From the NCBI GenBank assembly GCA_046294265.1, contig JBKBKC010000003.1, positions 62,001-126,000 on the forward strand: a stretch of 64,000 nt of DNA, written 5' to 3'. The notes below the pieces were generated by a model that saw nothing but the letters and a program-made list of their open reading frames with translations, was not told the origin of the DNA and ran no database searches. Shown here in pieces: positions 7,941-15,902 of the stretch; the first letter of the stretch is position 1; each line of letters opens with the position of its first letter. This stretch comes from JBKBKC01 sp046294265 (GTDB taxonomy: Bacteria; Pseudomonadota; Alphaproteobacteria; Rhodobacterales; Rhodobacteraceae). Position numbers and translations under genes: made by a program.

Positions 7941-9185
7941 TCAGGCCTCCGGGACCGGGGTGAGAAGCAGGAGCGTGACCGCGCCGAGTTTCAGCGCGCA
8001 TGGCACGGCGGCGTAAAGGATCGTGAGCATGGTGAGGGCGGGGGCGGCGTTATCGGCCCCGGCGGTAAAGCCGGAGGCCTGAAGGGCAGGCAGGAGCGTC
8101 GCGGCGGCGATGGCCAGCGCCAGTTTGGAGGCAAAGGACCACAGGCCGAAGGCCATTGCCTCGCCCCCCGGTCGGGCCGAGAGGTGGCGGGCAAAGATTG
8201 CGGGCAGCAGCACCATGTCGGCCCCGAGGGCCGCGCCGGAGGCGGCGCAGATGACGGCGAAGGCCAGGGTGTCGCCTGCCCCAAGCGTAAAGGTGAAGGC
8301 GAAGGCGGCAATGGCCAGCGTCATGCCGGCAAGAAGGGTGCGTCGCGCGCCGCAGGCGGCGGCGGCGCGGCTCCACAGGGGCGCGGTCGCGGCGGCGGCG
8401 AGGAAGAACAGCAAAAGCAGCGGGCCCTCATAGCCCGGCGCGCCGAGGCGGCTTTCGACGAAGAACAGGAAGAGGGTCGAGGTCACGGCCACCGGGGCGG
8501 CATTGACCAGTGCCAGCAGGAGGAGGCGGCGGGCCATTGCGTCCGAGAGAACCGCGCGGATCGAGGGGGCAGCCTGCGGGCGCGCGCCGGTCCATTGGCC
8601 GCGCATGGCGAGGACGGCGAACAGGGCGAGGGCGGCGAAGGCGGCGGCGAAGGCCGCAAAGGGGCGGCTCGTGGCGGCGGCGAGGGCCACGGGCGCGACC
8701 GCGGCAAGGGATATGCCGATGAGCGCGCCCGCCTCGCGCCAGCCGGCAAGGCGCAGGTGGCCCTGCGGGCCGAGGGTGGCGGCCTTGTCCACGCCTTGCG
8801 CGTAGAAACAGATGGTGAGGAAGGAAAAGGCCGAGAAGAGGCCGACCAGCGTGATCGCGAACCACAGAAGGGGGGCCACGGGGGGGGGCACCGCAAAGAG
8901 GGCGATCATCGACAGCGCGATCAACGCGGCGGCGGCGGCCACCATGGCGCCGCGGAACGCCCGGCCCCGTTCGGCCAGCCACCCAAGGGCCGGGTCCTGC
9001 ACCACGTCGATCAGGCGCAGCGCGAACAGGACGAGGCCGAGCGAGGCGAGGCTGACGCCATATTCATCCACATAGAATTTCGGCGCGTGGATGTAGATGG
9101 GCAGGCCCGCGCTGGCGATGAGCGCCGCGAAAAGCGACCAAGGCAGAAGCGGCGCACGGGCGGCGGGGGCGAGGGTGGCGGTCAC
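7941..9185 (-). CDS. MFS transporter of the GPH (sugar:cation symporter) type
   Basis: A 414-residue protein with about twelve hydrophobic segments. The N-terminal layout PIYIHAPKFYVDEYGVSL followed by LFALRLIDVVQDPALGWLAERG is typical of the glycoside-pentoside-hexuronide branch of the major facilitator superfamily. The start is a GTG whose GTGA overlaps the stop of the DUF1365 gene. Despite the family name, members in this operon context have no demonstrated sugar substrate. Export or flipping of a lipid product of the neighbouring enzymes is a reasonable guess, not shown by the sequence. Confidence 0.85.
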   Translation of the reverse strand: MTATLAPAARAPLLPWSLFAALIASAGLPIYIHAPKFYVDEYGVSLASLGLVLFALRLIDVVQDPALGWLAERGRAFRGAMVAAAAALIALSMIALFAVPPPVAPLLWFAITLVGLFSAFSFLTICFYAQGVDKAATLGPQGHLRLAGWREAGALIGISLAAVAPVALAAATSRPFAAFAAAFAALALFAVLAMRGQWTGARPQAAPSIRAVLSDAMARRLLLLALVNAAPVAVTSTLFLFFVESRLGAPGYEGPLLLLFFLAAAATAPLWSRAAAACGARRTLLAGMTLAIAAFAFTFTLGAGDTLAFAVICAASGAALGADMVLLPAIFARHLSARPGGEAMAFGLWSFASKLALAIAAATLLPALQASGFTAGADNAAPALTMLTILYAAVPCALKLGAVTLLLLTPVPEA

Positions 9186-9934
9186 CGCGTCACCTCATCC
9201 ACCGGAGGGGCGGGGCGGTTGCGGTAGCGCGCGCCCTTCAGCGCCAGACGCAGCGCCTGCCAGTGGATCAGCGCCAGCACCCGGCGCGAGCCGAAGGGGC
9301 GGCGCAGGCAGGCGCGCAGGATGGCGGCGGTGGTCAGGGGCGCGCGGGGGCCGATCAGGTTGGTATAGACGCCGCCCTCGGCATTGTCGTGGTCGATCCA
9401 GATGCCCACCCGGTCGGTGCGGATGTCGAAGCGGAAGCTGTAGGTGCCGTCCTTCGGCTGGAAGGGCGACACATGGAAGATCTTGCGCGCCTGCAGCGTA
9501 TCCTCGCGCGTCAGGGGGGCGTGGTCGTCGCGATGGCAAAGGTAGGAATGGCGGTCGCCGAAGGTATTGGTCACCTCTGCGATGACGGCGCGCAATGTGC
9601 CCTCGGGGTCGTGGCAGAGCCAGAAGGCGACCGGGTTGAACACATGCCCCATCACGCGGGGCTGCGCCATCAGTAGGATCGGTCCATCGGCGGTCACCTG
9701 ATGATCGCGCAACACCTCACGCACCCAAGCGGTGCCGCGACCCTGTTTCGGAGAGCCGCCATGGTCGGCGTCGTGCAGCGACAGCAGGTTCCCGCGGTTG
9801 CGTGAAAACAGGCGCGGACCTCGGGCTGTCTCGGGGTCCAGGAGCACATAATCCACACGGTAGCGGAAGGTGTTGGTCACCGCCCCCTTCCGGCGATGGA
9901 AGGTTTCGCCCGCGATATGTTCGACGCCGCTCAT
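9182..9934 (-). CDS. DUF1365 protein, possible UfaO homologue
   Basis: A 250-residue DUF1365 protein. Family hallmarks are FRYRVDYVLLD near the start, the central RVMGHVFNPVAFWLCHD stretch and the region with EVTNTFGDRHSYL and KIFHVSPF. In R. sphaeroides the equivalent gene lies beside the FAD oxidoreductase, and genes of this pair are needed to make furan-containing fatty acids (ufa genes). I believe this one corresponds to the oxygen-dependent step, but the exact symbol assignment is from memory. It overlaps both neighbours by 4 bp (ATGA and GTGA). Conserved His residues could hold a metal. Confidence 0.8.
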   Translation of the reverse strand: MSGVEHIAGETFHRRKGAVTNTFRYRVDYVLLDPETARGPRLFSRNRGNLLSLHDADHGGSPKQGRGTAWVREVLRDHQVTADGPILLMAQPRVMGHVFNPVAFWLCHDPEGTLRAVIAEVTNTFGDRHSYLCHRDDHAPLTREDTLQARKIFHVSPFQPKDGTYSFRFDIRTDRVGIWIDHDNAEGGVYTNLIGPRAPLTTAAILRACLRRPFGSRRVLALIHWQALRLALKGARYRNRPAPPVDEVTR

Positions 9935-11217
9935 GCCGCCATCCGGCTGCGGGCGGTCATCGCCTCGACCACATCGACGGCGGAGGCAAATCCATCCTCG
10001 TGGAAACCGTCGCGCATCCAGGCGCCGCAGAACCAGGTGGACCGCGCGCCGTTCAGTGCACGCACCTGCGCGCGGCCCGCCTCGGCAGCAAGGTCATAGA
10101 CCGGATGGCGGAAGGTCACCGTGTCGTGGATCAGATCCTCGCGGATGGAACGCCGCGAGTTCAGGGTGACGAAGAGGGGGTCGTCGGCCGGGATCGGCTG
10201 CAACGAGTTCATCCAGTAGGTAAGGTCGATCCGCTCCGGCCGCGGGCCCGCCGGTTCGACATAGTTCCACGAGGCCCAGGCGGCGCGGCGGCGGGGCATC
10301 AGGGTGGTGTCGGCATGCAGGATCGCCTGGTTGGGCTGGTAGCGGATGGCCGAAAGGGCTGCGACCTCATCGGGATGGGGGTCGGACAAGAGGCGCAGGG
10401 CGTCGTCGGAATGGGTGGCGAGGATCACCTCGTCATAGCCCTCCCATTCGCCGCCCTCTGACCGCACCTCGACCCCCGCCTCGGCCCGCCGGATGCCCGC
10501 GACGGGCGCGCCAAGGCGCAGGTCCACCCCATGCGCAACAAGCCAGGTCTGCAACCGGCGCACATATTCAATCGAGCCGCCCTTGACCGTCCACCACTGG
10601 TGCTGCCCGCTGGCCGACAACAGTGCGTGGTTCTGGAAGAAGCGCAGCATGGCGGCAGCGGGGAAATCCAGGATGCCCTGCGACGGTGTGGACCAGATCG
10701 CGCCCGACAGCGGCAGGATGTAGTAGTCGCGGAACCATGGGCCGGTTCCCAGCTTTTCCAGGAGCCCGCCGATGGTCATGCCCGGCCTCGCCATGTCGAG
10801 CGCGCGGGCGTTGAACCGGAAGATGTCGCGCAGCATGGCGAGGTAGCGCGGATTGGCCATGTTGCGGCGCTGCGCGAAGACCGCGTTCAGGTTCTTCAAG
10901 CCGTATTCCAGCCGCCCGCCGCCGATCGACGCCCCGAAACTCATGTCGCTGTGCACCGTGGGCACCTCGAGATCGGCAAACATCCGCACGAGGTTGGGAT
11001 AGTTCACCTGGTTGAACACGATGAACCCGGTGTCCACCGGCTGGTCGCCGCGCCTGCCCGCCATGACGGTGCGGGCATGGCCACCCAGCCGGCCTTCGGC
11101 TTCATACAGCACCACGGAATGATCACGGGCCAGCATGTAGGCAGCGGCCATGCCGCTGATCCCCCCGCCGATGATGGCGACTTGGCGTGGCTTGGGTCCG
11201 ATATGGTCAAAGGGCAT
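9931..11217 (-). CDS. FAD-dependent amine-oxidase-like oxidoreductase, possible UfaD homologue
   Basis: A 428-residue flavoprotein of the NAD(P)/FAD-dependent amine oxidase group. It has a dinucleotide-binding start, VAIIGGGISGMAAAY, and a second FAD contact in LYEAEGRLGGHARTV, plus the family phrase TGFIVFNQVNYPNL. It is first in the operon, with AAGGACAA before the ATG and an RpoE-type promoter 26 to 54 bp upstream. The R. sphaeroides counterpart is required for furan fatty acids, which form from methylated vaccenoyl chains; a flavin desaturase role fits. The methyltransferase of that pathway is not in this window. Confidence 0.83.
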   Translation of the reverse strand: MPFDHIGPKPRQVAIIGGGISGMAAAYMLARDHSVVLYEAEGRLGGHARTVMAGRRGDQPVDTGFIVFNQVNYPNLVRMFADLEVPTVHSDMSFGASIGGGRLEYGLKNLNAVFAQRRNMANPRYLAMLRDIFRFNARALDMARPGMTIGGLLEKLGTGPWFRDYYILPLSGAIWSTPSQGILDFPAAAMLRFFQNHALLSASGQHQWWTVKGGSIEYVRRLQTWLVAHGVDLRLGAPVAGIRRAEAGVEVRSEGGEWEGYDEVILATHSDDALRLLSDPHPDEVAALSAIRYQPNQAILHADTTLMPRRRAAWASWNYVEPAGPRPERIDLTYWMNSLQPIPADDPLFVTLNSRRSIREDLIHDTVTFRHPVYDLAAEAGRAQVRALNGARSTWFCGAWMRDGFHEDGFASAVDVVEAMTARSRMAA

Positions 11218-11242
11218 GCGGTTGTCCTTGGTCGTTTGGGCG

Positions 11243-11271
11243 GGTTACGCGGGCTGAGCCCGCTTGGATCA
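11243..11271 (-). promoter_or_regulatory. RpoE-type promoter for the five-gene operon
   Basis: On the minus strand the sequence reads TGATCC at 11271-11266, a 17-base spacer, then GTAACC at 11248-11243. This agrees with the R. sphaeroides sigma-E pattern (TGATCC at -35, a TAA-containing -10). The ATG at 11217 would leave a leader of roughly 20 bases. Confidence 0.72.
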
Positions 11272-11285
11272 GTTGACGGCGTAAC

Positions 11286-11305
11286 CTGTCAGATTTTTCT
11301 GACAG
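11286..11305. promoter_or_regulatory. Inverted repeat CTGTCAGA-TTTT-TCTGACAG
   Basis: A perfect 8-base inverted repeat with a 4-base spacer, located between the two divergent RpoE-type promoters. Its position upstream of both -35 elements would suit a regulator binding site, but no cognate protein is evident. It is not placed to end either transcript. Confidence 0.4.
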
Positions 11306-11357
11306 TTTGTCTTGACGCCCCGCGGTTCCAACCCACTTCGTGTTTCGATGCGGCGAG

Positions 11358-11386
11358 TGATCCGGTTTCAGTGGCGTGCCGTAAAA
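11358..11386 (+). promoter_or_regulatory. rpoEp: RpoE-type promoter for rpoE-chrR
   Basis: TGATCC at 11358-11363, a 17-base spacer, GTAAAA at 11381-11386. The same hexamer and spacing occur on the opposite strand for the divergent operon, which supports both. It predicts that rpoE is autoregulated, as known for R. sphaeroides RpoE. Confidence 0.75.
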
Positions 11387-11493
11387 GTGACATGACGTTT
11401 GATGCCCAAGTGGCCGACAAAGCGGATGCAGAACATGGTGCGTACCCTTATGGTGCGGCCGTTGTCGGGGTCATTTCGCGGGATCGGACCAAC

Positions 11494-12039
11494 GTGGCGG
11501 AAGACGTGATCGAGACGGATTGGGCGGCCCTTCTGCTGCGGGTGCGCGACGATCAGGACCGGGCGGCCTTTGCCGTGCTGTTCCGGCACTTTGCCCCCCG
11601 GGTAAAGGGCTTTTTGATGAAGTCCGGGGCCAGCCCTTCGCTGGCCGAGGAGGTGGCGCAAGAGGTCATGGCGGTGCTGTGGCAAAAGGCGCACATGTTT
11701 GATCCCGCGCGTGCATCGGTGGCGACCTGGGTCTTCACCATCGCGCGGAACCGCCGGATCGACGCGTTGCGCAAAGCGCGCCGGCCGGAACCCGAAGACC
11801 TGCCTTGGGGCCCCGAACCTGAACCCGATCAGGCCGAGGCGCTGGAGATGCAGCAAGAGACCGACCGGCTGGGCCAAGCGCTTGCCCAGCTTCCCGCAAA
11901 GCAGCGTGCGCTGATCGAACGGGCTTATTTCGGCGACCTCTCGCACAGCGAGATCGCGGCCGAGACGGGCCTTCCCCTGGGAACGATCAAGTCGCGCATA
12001 CGACTGGCGCTGGAACGGCTGCGCCACCACATGAGCTGA
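11494..12039 (+). CDS. rpoE: ECF RNA polymerase sigma factor RpoE (singlet-oxygen response)
   Basis: Group IV sigma factor of the RpoE-ChrR type. Region 2 is visible as HFAPRVKGFLMKSGAS and ATWVFTIARNRRIDALRKAR. Region 4 has a helix-turn-helix around GDLSHSEIAAETGLPLGTIK followed by SRIRLALERLRHHMS. Much of the protein closely resembles R. sphaeroides RpoE. The frame is open back to an ATG at 11392, but that ATG falls at the predicted transcription start and the first 34 codons lack the GC-rich third positions of this genome. I therefore place the start at GTG 11494, giving 181 residues; GTG 11506 is possible. chrR follows after 15 bp. Confidence 0.9.
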   Translation: MAEDVIETDWAALLLRVRDDQDRAAFAVLFRHFAPRVKGFLMKSGASPSLAEEVAQEVMAVLWQKAHMFDPARASVATWVFTIARNRRIDALRKARRPEPEDLPWGPEPEPDQAEALEMQQETDRLGQALAQLPAKQRALIERAYFGDLSHSEIAAETGLPLGTIKSRIRLALERLRHHMS

Positions 12040-12054
12040 AGGCAAGGCACTGGC

Positions 12055-12696
12055 ATGACGATCCGACACCATATTTCCGACGCGCTTCTGATGGCCTATT
12101 CGGCAGGCGAGGTCGATGAGGCTTTTGCGCTGGTCATCGCCACGCATCTGTCCATGTGCGATGAATGCCGGTCGCGGGCCGGAGCTTTCGACGCAATCGG
12201 CGGCGTGATGGTGGATGGCATCGAGGCGGCACCCATCGCGGAGGACAGTCTCCAGGCCTGCCTGGCGAGGATCGACGCAATGGGGATGGCACCGCCACCG
12301 AAACCGGTGCGGCGCGGGTCGGTGCCGCAGCCGCTGGTCGATTACATCGGCGGGGATCTGGCGGCGATCCAGTGGAGGCCCATCGGGATGGGCGTGAAGC
12401 AGGCGGTGCTGCTGTCCGGACAGGGGGCTTCCGCGCGGATGCTGATGATCCCGGCGGGGCAGGTGATGCCCGATCACGGGCACAGGGGACTGGAGCTTAC
12501 GATGGTGCTGCGCGGTGCGTTCCGTGATGGCGCGGACCGGTTCGGCCCCGGCGATGTGGAGATCGCGGGCGAGGACACGAAACATACCCCGGCTGCGGAG
12601 CCGGGGGAGGATTGCATCTGTCTGGCGGCGGTTGATGGCAAGCTGCAGTTCAAGGGCCTTTTACCTAGGCTGGCGCAGCCGTTCTTTGGCATCTGA
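12055..12696 (+). CDS. chrR: Zinc-binding anti-sigma factor ChrR
   Basis: A 213-residue ChrR-type anti-sigma factor that holds RpoE inactive until singlet oxygen appears. The N-terminal zinc anti-sigma domain keeps H6, H31, C35 and C38. The C-terminal cupin-like domain keeps H141, H143, E147 and H177, and Cys residues at 187 and 189. These positions are the same numbers as the functional residues of R. sphaeroides ChrR, so the mechanism is probably conserved. It is second in the autoregulated rpoE-chrR operon and converges on mutL, whose stop is 18 bp away. Confidence 0.95.
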   Translation: MTIRHHISDALLMAYSAGEVDEAFALVIATHLSMCDECRSRAGAFDAIGGVMVDGIEAAPIAEDSLQACLARIDAMGMAPPPKPVRRGSVPQPLVDYIGGDLAAIQWRPIGMGVKQAVLLSGQGASARMLMIPAGQVMPDHGHRGLELTMVLRGAFRDGADRFGPGDVEIAGEDTKHTPAAEPGEDCICLAAVDGKLQFKGLLPRLAQPFFGI

Positions 12697-12713
12697 GCGG
12701 GGCTCGTGTAAGA

Positions 12714-14534
12714 TCAACGCCGCCCGAACAGTCGCTCGATGTCATGCAGTTTCAGTTCCACATAGGTGGGGCGACCATGGTTGCACTGGCCTGAGAGAGG
12801 TGTCTCCTCCATCTCGCGCAAAAGGGCGTTCATTTCCTCGGCCCGCATCTGCCGCCCCGCGCGGATCGAACCGTGGCAGGCCATGCGCGAAAGGACCGCA
12901 TCAAGTCGGGCCTGGGTGGCAAGGGTGTCGCCGCTCTCCGACAGTTCATCGAGGATGTCGCGGATCAGTGGCGCAGCTTCGATGATGCCGAGGGGGAACG
13001 GGGTGGCGCGGACGGCCACGGCGCCGGGGCCGAAGGGTTCAACCTCCAGCCCCAGCCGCGCCAGATCATCCGCGTGGGACAAGAGGCGCGCCGCGTCGGT
13101 CGGGGACAGGTCCACAACCTCCGGGATCAGCAGCGCCTGCGCAGGGATGCCCTGGGCGGCGGCCTGCGCCTTCAGGCGTTCATAGACAAGGCGTTCGTGG
13201 GCCGCGTGCATGTCCACGATGACCATGCCGTCGGCGGTCTGCGCCACGATGTAGGTGCCGTGCAGTTGCGCGCGGGCGGCGCCGAGGGGGGCGGTATCGA
13301 GCACCTCCGGCGCGAGGTCGATGCGGGCGGTGGTCTCTGCGAAACCCGGCGGCTGCGGGGCCTGCGCGGCAAAGGCCACGCCGCGCGCAAAACCCGAGGG
13401 GCGCGAGGACAAATCCATCTGATAGTGCCGCACTTCGGGGCGCATCGCGGCAAGTGTCTCCCCGGCCACGGTAGTCGCCGCGCGGTGCCCCGCCCCGTGA
13501 ATTGCCGATTTCAGCCCGCTCACGATCAGCCCGCGCACGGCGTCGGGTTCGCGGAACCTCACCTCGGATTTCGCCGGGTGCACGTTCACGTCCACCCGTT
13601 CGGGGTCGCAGGTGAGGGCCAGCACCGCCGCCGGATGGCGCCCGCGCGGCAGCACGTCGAAATAGGCGGCCCGCAGCGCGCCCAACAGCAGCTTGTCCTG
13701 CACCGGGCGTCCGTTGACGAACAGGTATTGCGCGACTGAGGAGCCCCGCGAATAGGTGGGCAGCGCGGCATAGCCGGTCAGGCGCAGCCCGTCGCGGTCA
13801 AGGTCAACGGCAAGCGCGTTGGCGGCGAAATCCGCCCCGATCAGGCGCGCCACGCGGGCATGGAGCGCCTGAAACAGGTCGCCGGTTTCGGGGTCGGCGC
13901 GCAGGATGGCGCGGGTCTCGCCATCCTCGGCCACCTCGCGCAAGGCGAACCCGACCATGGGCTGCGCCAGAGCCAGCCTGCGCAGCACCTCATGGATCGC
14001 CTGCGCCTCGGCCCTCTCACTGCGCAGGAATTTCAACCGCGCGGGCGTGGCGTGGAAGAGATCGCGCAGTTCCACGACCGTGCCACGCGACAGGGCGGCG
14101 GGGCGCACCGGGTCCATCCGGCCTGCCGTCACCGCGATTTCCGCGCCCTCATGCCCGGCGGCGCGCGACCGGATCACCAGCCGCCCCACGGATCCCAGCG
14201 AGGGCAACGCCTCGCCGCGAAATCCGAAGCTGCGGATGTCCAAGAGGTCGGAGCCGTCGATCTTGGAGGTGGCGTGGCGCGACAGGGCCAGCGGCAGGTC
14301 GGCGGGGGTCATGCCGCAGCCATCGTCAGTCACCCGGATCAGCGTCTTGCCGCCCCCGGCAAACTCCACCGCGATGCGCCGTGCACCAGCGTCGAGCGCG
14401 TTTTCCACAAGCTCCTTGACCGCCGAGGCGGGACGCTCCACCATCTCACCCGCCGCGATGCGGTTTACGGCAGCCTCATCCAGCTGACGGATAACCGGGC
14501 GGGTGGCGGACATATTGGGGCTGTGATCGTTCAT
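12714..14534 (-). CDS. mutL: DNA mismatch repair protein MutL
   Basis: A 606-residue MutL, the ATPase that links mismatch recognition by MutS to strand removal. The GHKL ATPase motifs are all present: ELVENALDAGA, DDGCGM, and GFRGEALPSL. The C-terminal dimerisation part ends with CHGSIRAGRQMRAEEMNALL and QCNHGRPTYVEL, which are typical of alphaproteobacterial MutL. It starts at ATG 14534; a later Met at residue 8 is less likely. It is read toward chrR and away from the M16 peptidase genes, 51 bp downstream of them on the same strand. Confidence 0.96.
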   Translation of the reverse strand: MNDHSPNMSATRPVIRQLDEAAVNRIAAGEMVERPASAVKELVENALDAGARRIAVEFAGGGKTLIRVTDDGCGMTPADLPLALSRHATSKIDGSDLLDIRSFGFRGEALPSLGSVGRLVIRSRAAGHEGAEIAVTAGRMDPVRPAALSRGTVVELRDLFHATPARLKFLRSERAEAQAIHEVLRRLALAQPMVGFALREVAEDGETRAILRADPETGDLFQALHARVARLIGADFAANALAVDLDRDGLRLTGYAALPTYSRGSSVAQYLFVNGRPVQDKLLLGALRAAYFDVLPRGRHPAAVLALTCDPERVDVNVHPAKSEVRFREPDAVRGLIVSGLKSAIHGAGHRAATTVAGETLAAMRPEVRHYQMDLSSRPSGFARGVAFAAQAPQPPGFAETTARIDLAPEVLDTAPLGAARAQLHGTYIVAQTADGMVIVDMHAAHERLVYERLKAQAAAQGIPAQALLIPEVVDLSPTDAARLLSHADDLARLGLEVEPFGPGAVAVRATPFPLGIIEAAPLIRDILDELSESGDTLATQARLDAVLSRMACHGSIRAGRQMRAEEMNALLREMEETPLSGQCNHGRPTYVELKLHDIERLFGRR

Positions 14535-14585
14535 CGCGCTACTGCTAGCACGACAGCAGAGATTCGACCACAGGATTGGCGCGGG

Positions 14586-15902
14586 CTACTGCCCCGCCGC
14601 CAGCCCGGCAGGCTGCCCCACGACGACAAAGTGCAGGTCGTCCGGGCGCACCAGCCCTGCCGCCACGCGCGCCACATCCTCGACCGTCACCGCCTCAATA
14701 TAGGCGTTGCGGTTGGTGGCATAGTCGATGGGCAGGCCCTGCACCTGCATCCCCACCAGAATGCGCGCGATCTGCGCATTCCCGTCAAACCGCAACGGGT
14801 AGGAGCCGGTCTGATAGGTCTTGGCCGCGGCCAGTTCCGCGGGCGTGACACCACCTTCGGCCATGCGCCGCCATTCGGTGCGCACAACCTCGATGGCTTC
14901 GGCAACCTTGGCGTTGTCGGTGGAGAACTGGCCCATGAACGTCTCGCCCGCATCCATCGGCGCGAGGTAGCTGCCGATGCCATAGGTCAGCCCGCGTTTT
15001 TCGCGCACCTCGGTCATCAGCCGGGCGCTGAAGCGGCCGCCGCCGAGGATTTCATTCATCAGGAACGCGGCGAAGAAATCGGGATCGTCGCGTTTCATCC
15101 CCTCGTGGCCGAACACCACCACCGACTGAGGCACCGGAAATTCCCGCACCGACACACCGCCCGTCAGCCCGAAGGCGGCCCGCTCGGCCTGTGGCGCGCC
15201 CGTCTCAGGCAGGCCGGAAATCAGATCGTCGATCAGCCGCCCCAAGTCCTCGGGAGAGATGTCCCCCGCCGCTGCAACATAGACCCGATCCTGCGCGACG
15301 GCCGCGCGATGCGCCGCCAATAGGTCGTCACGGGTCAACGCGGCCACGCTTTCGGCAGTGCCGTCGCCGGAGGAACCATAGGGATGATCGCCCCAGGCCA
15401 GTGCGTCAAAGGCGCGCGCGGCAAGGTCTGACGGGTCCTTGTCGTTCGACGCGATGTTCGACAGGACCTGCCCGCGCACCCGCTCGATCGCGTCGGGGTC
15501 GAAGCGCGGCGCGGTCAGCGCCTGGCGCAGGAGATCCATCGCCTCCGCCCGGTTCTCGGTCAGGGCGCGTGCCGAGACGGACAGGCTGTCGCGGCCCACA
15601 TCGAATTGCAGGCTGGCCGCCAGCGCATCGCGTGCCTCGGCAAAGCCTTGGGCATCCAGATCGCCGGTGCCCTCTTCCAAAAGCGCCGTCATCAGGTTGA
15701 CGGCCCCGCGCTTGCCTGGCGCATCGAGGTTCGTGCCACCCCGGAACCTTAGCTCTAGGGCCACAAAGGGGATCGAACGGTCCTCGACCAACCAGGCCTT
15801 TATGCCGCCGGGCGAGGTGACTTCGACAATCGGCAGTTCGGCCCGCGCGGGCAGGGCCACCAGGACCAGAAACGCGACGGCGCGCAGCATCATGGACATC
15901 AT
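14586..15902 (-). CDS. M16 family protein lacking the zinc motif (partner subunit)
   Basis: A 438-residue secreted M16-fold protein with a signal peptide ending near ALPARA. The zinc motif His-x-x-Glu-His of active M16 enzymes is replaced here by VNLMTALLEEGTG, so it should be catalytically silent. The other M16 landmark, a C-domain Arg/Tyr region (EVREKRGLTYGIGSYL), is intact. Its ATG overlaps the stop of the active M16 gene (ATGA). The pair therefore looks like a heterodimer with one catalytic and one supporting subunit, as in mitochondrial processing peptidase. Location is likely periplasmic. Confidence 0.88.
   Translation of the reverse strand: MMSMMLRAVAFLVLVALPARAELPIVEVTSPGGIKAWLVEDRSIPFVALELRFRGGTNLDAPGKRGAVNLMTALLEEGTGDLDAQGFAEARDALAASLQFDVGRDSLSVSARALTENRAEAMDLLRQALTAPRFDPDAIERVRGQVLSNIASNDKDPSDLAARAFDALAWGDHPYGSSGDGTAESVAALTRDDLLAAHRAAVAQDRVYVAAAGDISPEDLGRLIDDLISGLPETGAPQAERAAFGLTGGVSVREFPVPQSVVVFGHEGMKRDDPDFFAAFLMNEILGGGRFSARLMTEVREKRGLTYGIGSYLAPMDAGETFMGQFSTDNAKVAEAIEVVRTEWRRMAEGGVTPAELAAAKTYQTGSYPLRFDGNAQIARILVGMQVQGLPIDYATNRNAYIEAVTVEDVARVAAGLVRPDDLHFVVVGQPAGLAAGQ

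Noticed and set aside
7764..9227. A 487-codon plus-strand frame opposite the MFS gene
   Set aside because: It is low-complexity Gly/Arg/Glu sequence, the antisense of membrane helices.
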